Shown here one piece after another: positions 54,714 to 64,000 of a DNA stretch of 64,000 nucleotides (position 1 is the stretch's first letter; every line of letters starts with the position of its first letter). Under the pieces are notes generated by a model that ran no database searches, was not told the DNA's origin, and was given only the letters and a program-made list of their open reading frames with translations. Both the position numbers and the translations under genes were made by a program. The stretch is taken from the NCBI RefSeq assembly GCF_027943255.1, contig NC_072895.1, forward strand, positions 80,478,001 to 80,542,000, in the 5' to 3' direction. Source of the stretch: Anastrepha obliqua (taxonomy: Eukaryota > Arthropoda > Insecta > Diptera > Tephritidae).

Positions 54714-55328
54714 TACCAGGCTGCCTTTTATATTTTACGCCTTTGCAACACCACGTGTAATGTAGCGTTTGGTATTTTTCACATACGAGTATAACGTTTT
54801 CACTTACGAGCTTTATTTGTTCTTTTTTCAGTGAGTTGAAAAATGCATGCGCCCAAAAAATGGAATTAACTCGTGAACATTTTCGTGCGATAATTTATTA
54901 CGATTTCCGACTGTTGCCGTTGAAGCACCACACTTAGCCACTATGAAACGCTGGTGCAACAAGTTCCAACGTGGCCGTCGATCCGTGCAAAAGGAATTTC
55001 GTGAAGACCGTCCAAAAAATCTTTTTGTGCCAGGAATAATCGGTGCGCAGTGTGGCAATTGATAACGCAAGATGGTCATGTAGAGGGGCCAGCCTACATT
55101 CACTATTTCAAGAACATTTGGTCGTCAAGAAGATCTATTCTCGTTTAATACCGTAACAGGTGACGAATCTGGGATCTATGCATATGAACCGGAAACAAAA
55201 CAGCAAAACTGTATGGGTGTTCCAAGACGAGCGTAATCTAGCAAAGGTTGTTCGCCAGTAAAGCCATTTTCATTATTGGTTTACTGGGTTTTCATCAGCG
55301 AGCGTAAAATATAAAAGTCAACCCGTTT
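54714..55328 (+). pseudogene. mariner deletion derivative related to the 30.8-kb element
   Basis: The ends CCAGGCTGCCTTTTATAT... and the inverse of ATATAAAAGTCAACCCGT are similar and resemble those of 30794-32036. The transposase begins at 54860 (MELTREHFRAIIYYDFRLL) and shows KEFREDRPKN and, in another frame, NTVTGDESGIYAYEPETKQQ with the first Asp. The catalytic C-terminal half is deleted, leaving about 613 bp. It starts only about 18 bp after the neighbouring mariner ends. Confidence 0.75.
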
Positions 55329-55559
55329 ATATAGTACCTTCCTTCCTACACATAACTATAAAAATTTTAAATGAAAAAATAAGAAAAAAAATGTATGAGG
55401 TATTTTTCACAAATGGCAATAAAAAACTTTTCCCCCAAATTGTTAAACATAAAAAATTCTTTGATATTTTAGAAGGAGAAACGGAGATATTTCACTTTAA
55501 GAACCTCTACACCAAAATTGTCAAGACTCAGACATCTCGTAACTAAAAGTAAAAAAAGT
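55329..55559. other. short AT-rich spacer
   Basis: Nothing recognised. Confidence 0.4.
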
Positions 55560-56515
55560 GCATATACTACTTTTTTCTTTATTCCTTTACTTAAATCAAT
55601 GCTTAAAATAACAAAAACTTAAGAACTAAAATTAAATAGATAGTTTATTTGACAAATAATAAGGCACAATAAATGACTTAAATAGAGGCCTTGGCATCGC
55701 AAAATCAACATCAAGAATTCTACGAGGCCGATTAAACTCTTCAAGTTCTCTTGTAAGAGGGGCGAAATTAAAGTAATTAGATCTGAGAACTTCAACATAA
55801 AATGGATTATGAGAGCGAATTACTCTATTAGGAACATTGAACTATTTGGCCGAGTAGATGATCTGAACAGTCAATGGTACCAGATATTATATCGTATAAC
55901 ACTTACTAGTATTAACACATGGTTTGTTTTGCAGAACCCAGTCATTCAAAGCATTCAAATCTTCCTGCAATAACAATGTATACGCTGAAGAGGAGATTCT
56001 TCGAACAAGTTTCAAATCATCTGCATAGAGTAAATATTTCGAATGCTTGAAACACCAACCAACGTCATTAATGAAAAGTATAAACAAGACAGGACCAAGA
56101 ATGCTTCCTTGTGCTACTCCAGCAGTTGACACAAATGTATGGGATTTAGTATTCCCAATTTGAATACATGAGTTTCTATTTGAGGTCTGATTTCAGAAAT
56201 AACAGAAAGCGGAGTGGAAGCCTAGATTTTCAAGTTTTCAGTGGAGGATGTTGTGCGAAACCGTGTCAAATGTTTTCGAAAAATTCGTGTATATGGTGTC
56301 AACTTGAGATTTACTCTTGAACTCAGAGACACAGAACTGAGAAAAGACAGCTAAATTTTTAACTGTAGATCGTTCACTAACAAACCCATGCTGACTAGAA
56401 TCAATTAATCCTTTGATAACAAATGCTAGCTTGTCCTTTACCACTTTCTCAAAAAGTTTGAAATAAGTCGATAATTTAGATATAGGCCTATAACACTAGT
56501 CTACAAGGAAAAGTA
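55560..56515 (-). pseudogene. non-LTR retrotransposon reverse transcriptase (jockey-like)
   Basis: The minus strand reads YRPISKLSTYFKLFEKVVKD, GLIDSSQHGFVSERST, VDTIYTNFSKTFDTVSHNIL (the first catalytic Asp position is Asn), GVAQGSILGPVLFILFINDV and LLYADDLKLVRRI (the Asp-Asp pair). These are the reverse-transcriptase blocks in order. After a deletion at about 55887, a C-terminal segment NVEVLRSNYFNFAPLTRELE and RRILDVDF follows in another frame, then the 3' region. The element lacks RNase H at its end, unlike the other non-LTR fragments here, and is 5'-truncated with frameshifts. Confidence 0.75.
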
Positions 56516-56635
56516 TCCGAAATAATTTAAACTAATATCTGCTTCTCTGTCCATGCAAAATTCGGATTGATAACTAAAATTAATTTATTAGTTTGAGTTT
56601 TTACGATAATCGTATCTTTCGTGTTTAATGGAACT
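56516..56635. other. short spacer
   Basis: Nothing recognised. Confidence 0.4.
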
Positions 56636-57044
56636 AGGCCGACAAAATTTAACCAACATTCAGACCCAGAAACCAGACTATATATTTCCGAAGGTTTATG
56701 ATGCGCTGAATCCAAATCTGGTCTCAGAATTGCTTTATCAGCTCTGGTTTTCGAGATATCCTAACCTAAAAGTGCAAAAAACACCATTTTTGCCCATGAA
56801 AATATCAAAATGCGATATCTCTGCGAAAAAAATGATATTTGAGCAAACAAAACGCCATTTGAAAAAAGAAGGATTGTATTTAAAGATGCCATCCTTTAAT
56901 TTTGGTGAAAGAAAACATCTGCAAGGCTACATAACCTCAAATATGGGCAATTCTGAGGCCAGATTTGGATTCAGCGCATCATAAACCTTCGGAAATATAT
57001 AGTCTGGTTTCTGGGTCTGAATGTTGGTTAAATTTTGTCGGCCT
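56636..57044. repeat. 98-bp-arm inverted repeat
   Basis: The left arm 56636-56733 and right arm 56947-57044 are inverted copies with one mismatch by my comparison, separated by 213 bp. They begin AGGCCGACAAAATTTAACCA. The loop contains TTTTCGAGATATCCTAACCT and AATATCAAAATGCGATATC, not repeated elsewhere in the window. No target duplication was identified at the ends and there is no coding capacity. Confidence 0.85.
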
Positions 57045-58040
57045 GTGTAATTTGTTACTTCATTCTTACTACCAGTTTCGAAGATTGGGGTGATGGGCGC
57101 TCACTTATGGGAGGATTCCCATTTCAAACGACAAAAAATACGGTTTTTTACGAATTTTTATTGGGAAAACTATCAGTTGAATCTTTTGGAAAATTTACAG
57201 CCATATTTATTATGCATTATATAAAATCAACTTCAATTTTTGGTCGATTTTCTGGAAAATTGTGGTTTTGACAACGTTCGAGGTGAAATTTCTATGAAAA
57301 TTCCTGGTCGCTGGCGGCCCCTATAACTCAGCTTCAGGTTGTCTGAAAAGAAAAATTCAAATGGCATTTTACTACTTATGTATGAATATAGTTTCAGATG
57401 AGCTACTGAAATTTTTTTTTTTCGAAAATTAATATAACTGCGATGGTTGAAAGACAAAGTTTGTTTTTTCGCACATTTTTTCCTCGGATTTTTATTTATA
57501 AAAAAAAAGTCATGCATGTATCTTATTTTCCGTAATTTATGATAGAGACAGATATTATTTCGAGATTCGTGTCAAATTTGACAGGAATCGACCGAATAGC
57601 TCTCGAGATATCATGGCGGCCGTATAGAAAAATGCTGTTTTGAGAAAAACGCATTCAAATATTTATGTAAAAAAAAGGTATATATTTAAGACTCACTGCG
57701 TTTTCGTTTTAATCAGCTATTCCAGGACCATATAGTACTCCCTCTTCCTCTTCAAAAAATTGATTTTGTACCATTTGCTGACCGCGACGTAAAATTCGAG
57801 CATCTTTCGTTGCATTAAGGCTCGGCTATTGCTATGGAGCGCGCCGACTTCATTGATCACGCATAACTTCGTCAACTTAACGAATTTTGTCATGAAATTT
57901 TGCACAGAGTTCTTTGAAAGTATAATAAACAAGAATCGGTCAAAAAAACAAATCGGTTTTTTTATACTCAAACCCACAAATAAACCAATTTTCAATTGAA
58001 TTTCAAATTGAAGACTTGGATCACTTGTCATGAAATCGCT
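57045..58040. other. unidentified block after the inverted repeat
   Basis: It includes CTGGCGGCCCCTATAACTCA (57312-57331), CTCGAGATATCATGGCGGCC (57601-57620) and GCGCGCCGACTTCATTGATC (57838-57857). Its wording and base mix differ from flanking DNA. The 104-codon minus ORF 57717-58031 has no recognised domain. It may be part of a larger repeat, including the inverted repeat, but no ends were found. Confidence 0.3.
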
Positions 58041-60271
58041 CCTTAATGAAATGATTTAAAATTCACGGTTATTAATATTCGCTTTCTTTTTCAATATAAA
58101 AGCTGTAATTAAGGTTTATTAATACGTGATTCTAAATTCTGTATTACAATAATATTTTGGATACAAATTCTGGGCTGGAATGGGATATGAAATAAATTCT
58201 AAAAAGTCTAAATTCCTTTGTGTCATGATGGTCTGTATTTCGAAAATTTTGTGAAGACAAAATAATTTAGAGTTAATGTTTTGGCTATTGAATTAAAACA
58301 TTTCTATAAGTCAAACCACCTTCACATGCTTTATATTGAAATTACGCGGTACTAACAAATGACATTCGGGGCAGATACGAGATGACTATGTTTGAATGTC
58401 GATATGTACATATCTCTAACGGTAAAGTAAATAGATATAAGATACAAAAGAATCCAACATACAAATATATTTTAAGCGATTTTAACGTTTTCTTAAATTT
58501 AGATTAGTCATTTTAATAATATTGGTTTGATATAACCCTCTGTTATATGTCTAGTATTATAAATTCTGAAAATCGTACAGACACTGAGAAGTGCACGGTC
58601 TCCGTTCACACAAATTTGGAATACTTCATTTCGCAATAAAGGATTTTATCAAGTAGAATTTTACAATACAGAGTTTCAACAGTCACAATTTTGCATACAA
58701 AATTTTGAGGTACTACAAAGAGAAAACATTACAAACTTTTGTACAGGATAAAAGAAGAGCTCGTAATCACTTCTGGATGTATGGTTAAAAATTGTTTGAA
58801 TTACTACTTCTTCTTAACAACATGAACAATCTATTTTTTATAATTTGTGTTTTAAGCGACAAGAATTGTCAACATGAGGTTCACTATCAAATCCAATTCC
58901 GTTGTAAAACAGCGATACTTTATTGCAAAAATGTTGTTGGATAGTGCAATGTGCGAGTGCGTAGTAACAGCGATTTAACTTGCTTGCACACACTCTATTT
59001 GTCCTAACCACCGGCCTTATCCACATCCACATACTCGTACATATAAGCTATGTTGACGTACTTTTCCAGAAAGAATTGGCCAGTAACTAAATTTCTGCGA
59101 ATCCGCAGCAATCGCAAACAAAAAAAAAATTATTCAAAAAAGTGTGCAATTTGCAAACTTTTTGGTTTTCATTGAAAATTGTGAATTTTAGCTTCTGAGT
59201 AATACAGCTACACATTTTTCATACGTTCACTTATTTTTATATAAAGTTTTTCAGCAGAAATTTTTCAAACCTGTTTTTCTTTTTTAACTGCTTTATTAAA
59301 TTAAAAAAACTGATTTTGAGTGACAAAAACCTTCATTTTAACTTGTATGCGCTCCATTGCTTGTCTATTTAGATACACAGCTATCCAATTCAAAAGTGTC
59401 ATATATGATTGGCATACGACGCCATTTGCGAAAATTCTAAATCCTCCGATGGTATGATTGATTTTGCGTTGAAAAAGCTGTCTTCCTACTGGCAAATTGT
59501 TGCAGGCAAAAATTTATCCAGGGGAACCTTGCAACTTCCACTCAAAAAATTACAGTTTGCGCTCTCACTTTCGTCTTTCTATTAAGTTTTACGGCATTAA
59601 AAATTACAAAATGTAATACTTTGGAAAATTTGTCAAAAATTATAGTGTACTTATGTATGTGAACAGAAAAGTTAGTTAGTTATAAATTATCACGTAGGAA
59701 AACATTCCTATAAACATTCCGAATAAACATGAGTACAAATTTATGTACAGTAGGGAGATAAAATCTTTTTTATCACAATTTGTACGCAGTGTAAAAAAAT
59801 CTAAGCAATAAAAGAGGTTGCTGTTGGTAAGTATAGTAAATAACGTAAAAATTATTTTATACCCAGAGTGTGAAATAATCTATAAGTACAAGGTGGCGCA
59901 AAATTAATGACCCTATTGGAAGATTTTAATTTTTCAAATGGCGTCGTATGTCAATCATATTTGACACTTGTGAATTGGATAGCTGCTCCCACTCCGGATA
60001 TGGTAAATAGATATTTCACAAGAAATTGCGGGAACCCAAATTAAAACACTTAATTAAGTTTAGCGTGCGGTTGTACGCCGCGATTTCGAGATTGTGCTAA
60101 CACGTGACCAAAACTATTTTGAAATCGATATGATTGTTTATAATTGTTTGCATAAAAAAATTGAAATGCACTCAAATACGTCGAAAGCATACCCATATTA
60201 TTTACATTTCTTAACCCTATAAAATCTTGTTAAGTAATCTTGTGTGGCTTTTTTATTTATTTATTTATTTA
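58041..60271. other. AT-rich spacer
   Basis: No gene or repeat family recognised in about 2.2 kb. (TTTA)n at 60251-60270 lies next to the Helitron end. Confidence 0.4.
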
Positions 60272-60565
60272 CTAGGCATGCGTTGCTACGCCTCAATGAA
60301 CAAAGTGAAAATAACCAATTGGAAATACATACATATATTAAACAAAACTATTTTTATTAATTTTTTATCTCAAATCAGCGGATAAATTCGGCCTTTCCAT
60401 TTGGGGCTTAGATGAAGAATATATTCGGAGCACTAAGTCCAGGGTAAGCTATAAATAGTTGGCCACATGGAAGCAAAGATTTTTTAAGTTCAGTCCAGCC
60501 TCATTGAAAGATTGTTTTTGGACTCTATTTTTCAGCGGTAGGTTTGTTTTAATTAGTACGTGGGA
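60272..60565 (-). mobile_element. Helitron 3' end with helicase C-terminal relic
   Basis: On the minus strand, coding debris QKQSFNEAGLNLKNLCF, HVANYL, LTLDLVLRIYSSSKPQMERP matches the last block of Helitron PIF1-like helicases (QSFxxxGLNLxxxCFSHGQLYVACSRV). It is followed by a GCGTAGCAACGC hairpin and CATGCCTAG|T. The CTAG end with the hairpin 5 bp before it, next to a T, fits a Helitron 3' terminus at 60272. The upstream part is truncated around 60560. It is a different family from 5953-7569, as the hairpin and end differ. Confidence 0.7.
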
Positions 60566-60786
60566 TCAGCTCATTTTCTCCCTTCCAAAGAGTTCAAAAT
60601 ACATAACTACATATGTTAAATATGAAAAATGATAATTATGTGATTCCTTGTTTCTCTGCGCAAATAAAGGAAATTGTGTTCTGCAATCCGTTTTTTTTTT
60701 TCTATGAAATGCATTCAATTAAAAGATGTTTAAATTTCTTAAGGATCGGTTACTGCAAGTTGAGAATTAAATTTAATAATGCTAAC
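60566..60786. other. short spacer
   Basis: Nothing recognised. Confidence 0.4.
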
Positions 60787-61072
60787 GCGGCAGCCGCCGT
60801 AGCCGAATGAGTTGGTGTGTGACTACCATTCGGAATTCGGAGAATCTTCGTGAAACATCAAAATGAAGAAAAAGCTTTTTCTAATAGCGGTCGCCCCTAG
60901 GCAGGCAATGGCAAACCTCCGAGTATAATTCTTCCATGAAAAAGCTTCTCATAAAAAATATCTGCCGTTTGGATACGGCTTAAACCTGTAGGTCCCTCCG
61001 TTCGTGGAAGGGCATAAAATAAACGGAAAGGCTCGGCCAAACACTCAAAAAGGGCTTAAGCGCCAATTATAA
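60787..61072 (+). repeat. SINE, near full length
   Basis: GCGGCAGCCGCCGTAGCCGA starts the head, and a damaged B-box region (GAATCTTCGTGAAACATC) has lost about 15 bp. The body AGCTTTTTCTAATAGCGG, GGCAATGGCAAACCTCCGA and GTAGGTCCCTCCGTTCG is complete, and it ends AAGCGCCAATTATAAAATAA. Confidence 0.8.
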
Positions 61073-61680
61073 AATAAAAAAACGTTATGGGCATTCACCC
61101 AAAACCTTCACTTTTAACTACATATCTATCTATTCGATTTTCCTCTTCCTGACATATTAAAATTAAAAAAAATTATAAACGGACTCATTTCATGACACAA
61201 AACGAACGCAAAAATGCGAAACAACTTTTTCTAATGAAGCTGAAGCGAAATGATGGGCTAAAAGTTAACAACAAAAATTTAAATAGTAAAAACTCGTGTC
61301 ATTAAATTTCATTAGCCTCCAAACAATTTGTTTCTCGGGATCATTTTTCTTATATCATAGTTGATATGGCTCATTTTAGACAAATTATTTTGATAAACGG
61401 ACCAAAACGAAAAACATAAAGTGTATGTTTTTTAACTTAAATTACGTCTCATGTATGTAAGTGAAATCTGAATGATTTTAAAGCCTGGCGCTTTTAGAAT
61501 ATGAAAAACAATGTATGTAGGAAAAACATAGAAAAAATTTCTTATCACGCATATATGTTTTGTAATGTATCATTGTTCAAAGGACTATTAGGGAATATGA
61601 CAACTTAAAAATTGCTCTCTATATACATTATTAAAATGCCTTTTTTATTTTATTAGTATGCTTATTTGACCGAACTTAGT
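61073..61680. other. AT-rich spacer
   Basis: No gene recognised. Confidence 0.4.
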
Positions 61681-61757
61681 TTTTTAACAGGTGGCAACCC
61701 CATTCAAAAATATATGCAATATAAAGATTTTCATTCATATTTCAATTGACGAGGATT

Positions 61758-63038
61758 CAATTATTCAAAAAAGTCTTGCGGTATTTTTATTGAATTTTGA
61801 ATTGTTCATAAAATTGGTTATAATAATGCGATTTAAGTCAAATATGCGCCGTTTTGTTCGATGACGAGTTCCCAACGAGATGCCAACTTCATAATGCCCC
61901 TCTTATAGAAGCTCGCTTCCCTATTGTCAAAAAACTCGGAGAGCCAATTTTCACAGGACTCTCTTGTGGACAACTTCCGACAACCAAGCTCGTTGGCTAT
62001 GGACAGAAATAGGTGGTTATCACTTGGTGCGAGATCCGGACTATACGGTGGATGCAAAAGAACCTCCCATCCGAGCTCCCGGAGCTTCTGGCGCGTCACC
62101 AAAGATGTGTGTGGCCTGGCGTTGTCCTGATGGAAGACAATTCGGCCTATGTTGATCAAAGATGGCCTCTTCTGCATGAGTGCTGCATTCAAGCGGTGCA
62201 GTTGTTGGCAGTTCAGGTCCGAATTGAGCGTTTGGCCATAGGGGAGCAGCTCATAGTGGATGATTCCCTGCCAATCCCACCAAACACACAGAAGAACCTT
62301 CCTGGCCGTCAATCCAGGCTTGGCCACCGTCTGGGCAGCTTCACCGCTTTTCGACCACGACCGTTTGCGCTTCACGTTGTCGTAAGTGACCCACTTTTCA
62401 TCGCCAGTCACCATCCGCTTCAAAAACGGGTCCATTTTGTTGCGATTCAGAAGCGATTCGCATGCATCCATACGGGCAAAAATGTTTTCTTGCGTCAAGT
62501 CGTGTGGCACCCATACATCGAGCTTCTTTTTGAATCCAAGCTTCTTCAAATGGTTTATAACGGTTTGATGACTCATGCCCAGCTCTTGGCCGATGCTACG
62601 GCTGCTACTATGCCGGTCTCTTACGATCAATTCAGCGATTTTATCGCAATTTTTGACGACAGGCCTTCCGGACCGTGGCGCATCTTCGATCACCTCTGCA
62701 CCAGAACGAAAACGTTGAAACCATCGTTGTGCGGTGGAAATGGAAAGTGTGTCGGGTCCATAAACTGCACAAATTTTATTGGCAGCATGAGATGCATTTT
62801 TGCCTTTATCGTAGTAGTACTGTAAAATATGCCGTATTTTCTCTTTATTTTTCTCCATGTTTGCGACGCTATAACTCACGAACGACTAAAAGCAAACAAC
62901 AATTAATCAAACACGTGTTAGCACGTGAAAATAGCTTTAAAAAAAGCTCTAGCGTGAACCAATGCGACGAATACAACTAGAACTACGCGCTTGCAAAGAC
63001 AAGCTTGCGGAAATACCGCAAGACTTTTTTGACAACCT
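61758..63038 (-). mobile_element. mariner element with intact transposase
   Basis: TCAAAAAAGTCTTGCGGTAT at 61766-61785 is matched by the reverse complement of 63013-63032, and the outer bases diverge. TA lies at 63039-63040, while the left target bases read TT. The length of about 1.28 kb is normal for mariner. It is inserted in the GGTGGCAAC tandem array and is the only element here with an unbroken transposase. Confidence 0.85.
61833..62879 (-). CDS. mariner transposase, intact, DD34D
   Basis: A single 348-codon ORF. Met 8 (62858, MEKNKEKIRHILQYYYDKGK) is the likelier start because it matches the usual mariner N-terminus, giving 341 residues against a usual 340-350. Order: first HTH (about 8-60, ending RWFQRFRSG), GRP linker (71-73), second HTH (about 78-118), WVPHDL (123-128, usually WVPHEL), first Asp D160 (VTGDEKW), second D252 (FHQDNARPH) and third D287 (YSPDLAPSD). 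D252 and D287 have 34 residues between them, as DD34D requires. The protein cuts and rejoins DNA at TA sites as a dimer in the nucleus, by family knowledge. It resembles cecropia/SETMAR-type mariners, a tentative subfamily. Activity is not proven. Confidence 0.9.
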   Translation of the reverse strand: MSYSVANMEKNKEKIRHILQYYYDKGKNASHAANKICAVYGPDTLSISTAQRWFQRFRSGAEVIEDAPRSGRPVVKNCDKIAELIVRDRHSSSRSIGQELGMSHQTVINHLKKLGFKKKLDVWVPHDLTQENIFARMDACESLLNRNKMDPFLKRMVTGDEKWVTYDNVKRKRSWSKSGEAAQTVAKPGLTARKVLLCVWWDWQGIIHYELLPYGQTLNSDLNCQQLHRLNAALMQKRPSLINIGRIVFHQDNARPHTSLVTRQKLRELGWEVLLHPPYSPDLAPSDNHLFLSIANELGCRKLSTRESCENWLSEFFDNREASFYKRGIMKLASRWELVIEQNGAYLT

Positions 63039-63645
63039 TATATTTATAATTTAAACTTGATTTAAATTTAATTTATAATATAAACAATTATAAATTATTT
63101 CGTAAATTAAATTAACAACTTTTACAAACGAGTTGCAGCCACCTCCAAAAATATTTTCGCAAATAAGCTTTCTTAAATATCTTTCATTTGACACCCATAC
63201 TGAATTATTTTAATTACTAATTATTTTTCAAACAGGTGGCAGCCCCCTTCATAAATATTTTCAAAGTTAAGATCTCATAAACCTTTTTGTTATTTGACAT
63301 CCATATTGTTATTTTTTTAGTTTTACATTTATTTTACAATATTAGTTTTACTGAACTTAACTTTTCAAGCAGGTGGCAACCCCCTCCAGAAATATTTCCG
63401 AATTTAAGCTCTCTTAAATCATGTTTTCATTTGATAGCTGTATTGTAATATTCGACTGAACTTTTTAATTTAATTTAATCTAACTTTTTTAACAGGTAAT
63501 CTCTTAAGAAAACAGCCTATTTTTCAATGCAGGTTCGCAATTTGTCATTTGCGAGTGTGCAAAATTTCATGTAAATCCGTTCAATAGTTTTCGCGGGATT
63601 ATGTCAGCAACATCTAAACTTTCACATTTATATTTTTAATTACAA

Positions 63646-64000
63646 TTTTTTTAGCGAATTTAAATTGTTTTTTTCTCCAAGCAAGAAACGAAGAAGTCAA
63701 GCCAAGCTGCAAAGCATTATTCGAGCTCAGTTATTCAAATATCGCGGTAAGGAGCTGTTATGATCTATGATTTTATGATAACTTTTATGGAGAATATGGA
63801 TGGACGATTGGAATTTGGATTTGTGCAGCGTTTACGCACAATTTAAAAAAAGAAAGATTGCACAATCTCTACCAACTACCGGGGTATTTACCTTCTGAAT
63901 ATTCAGCATAAAATTATATAAACCGTATTGAACTCAACGTAACTGAGACCCACCGTTAATGAATTGATTGTCATGATATGACAAACTTTGGAAAATAATC
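63646..64000. other. spacer to window end
   Basis: No gene or repeat recognised. Confidence 0.4.

Larger units (their letters stand above)
61681..63645 (+). repeat. GGTGGCAAC tandem array, copy B, interrupted by mariner
   Basis: Units starting AACAGGTGGCAACCCC occur at 61687, 63127 (as ACGAGTTGCAGCCACC), 63230 and 63365, with a truncated one at 63491. Without the mariner at about 61758-63038, the spacing is 103-160 bp. The array ends in CATGTAAATCCGTTCAATAG, TTTTCGCGGGATTATG and TTTCACATTTATATTTTTAA, matching the tail of copy A at 40060-40133. Confidence 0.65.

Noticed and set aside
57717..58031. 104-codon minus-strand ORF
   Set aside because: No family resemblance, and it lies in a block that looks like a non-coding repeat.
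62013..62825. 270-codon plus-strand ORF
   Set aside because: It lies antisense to the intact mariner transposase, so it is a shadow frame of that gene.

Overview
This window looks like intergenic or intronic DNA from a dipteran insect. It is AT-rich, full of CATACATA/TATGTA simple repeats, and packed with Tc1/mariner, Helitron, non-LTR and tRNA-derived SINE remnants. A tephritid-type acalyptrate fly is my inference from repeat content and base composition, not something the sequence proves. I found no convincing complete host gene, rRNA, functional tRNA or CRISPR array. Nearly every recognisable coding stretch belongs to a mobile element, and all but one of these are broken.

Layout. 0-10 kb: a non-LTR tail, a DD41D-type Tc1/mariner deletion derivative (4.0-4.5 kb), a SINE, a Helitron with both ends identifiable (5953-7569), and a mariner cut short by a non-LTR tail (8.6-9.7 kb). 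10-20 kb: a Helitron replicase-region relic, a gypsy-type integrase fragment (13.1-13.3 kb), a pyrimidine-rich tract, SINE pieces and an RNase H-bearing non-LTR fragment (18.85-19.5 kb). 20-27 kb: a cluster of five mariner copies or relics. 27-35 kb: a weak host-exon candidate (27.5-27.8 kb), an RNase H non-LTR 3' end with poly(A), a DD37D (maT-like) element interrupted by a mariner (30.66-33.09 kb), and a DD41D element with TA target duplications (33552-34715). 35-39 kb: a 1.33-kb element with terminal inverted repeats carrying a DUF7869-like coding segment (35047-36378), the best candidate here for an undescribed transposon, then another DD41D derivative. 39-47 kb: a GGTGGCAAC tandem array, an RTE-like fragment, a pogo/Tigger-like MITE and SINEs. 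47.6-48.3 kb: a chimaera joining a mariner N-terminus to a piggyBac-type Cys-rich C-terminus, flanked by direct repeats. 48-56 kb: dispersed unnamed repeats, non-LTR debris and two abutting mariners. 55.6-58 kb: a reverse-transcriptase fragment, a 98-bp-arm inverted repeat and an unidentified block. 60-64 kb: a second Helitron 3' end, a SINE, and a second GGTGGCAAC array interrupted by a mariner with an intact 348-codon transposase carrying all three catalytic Asp residues.

The elements do not work together as a pathway. The window reads as layered insertions: nested copies, truncations and deletion derivatives, several of which independently lost catalytic residues. Only the 61833-62879 transposase looks potentially functional, so it is the only visible candidate to act on other mariner ends, and only if their repeats match its own.
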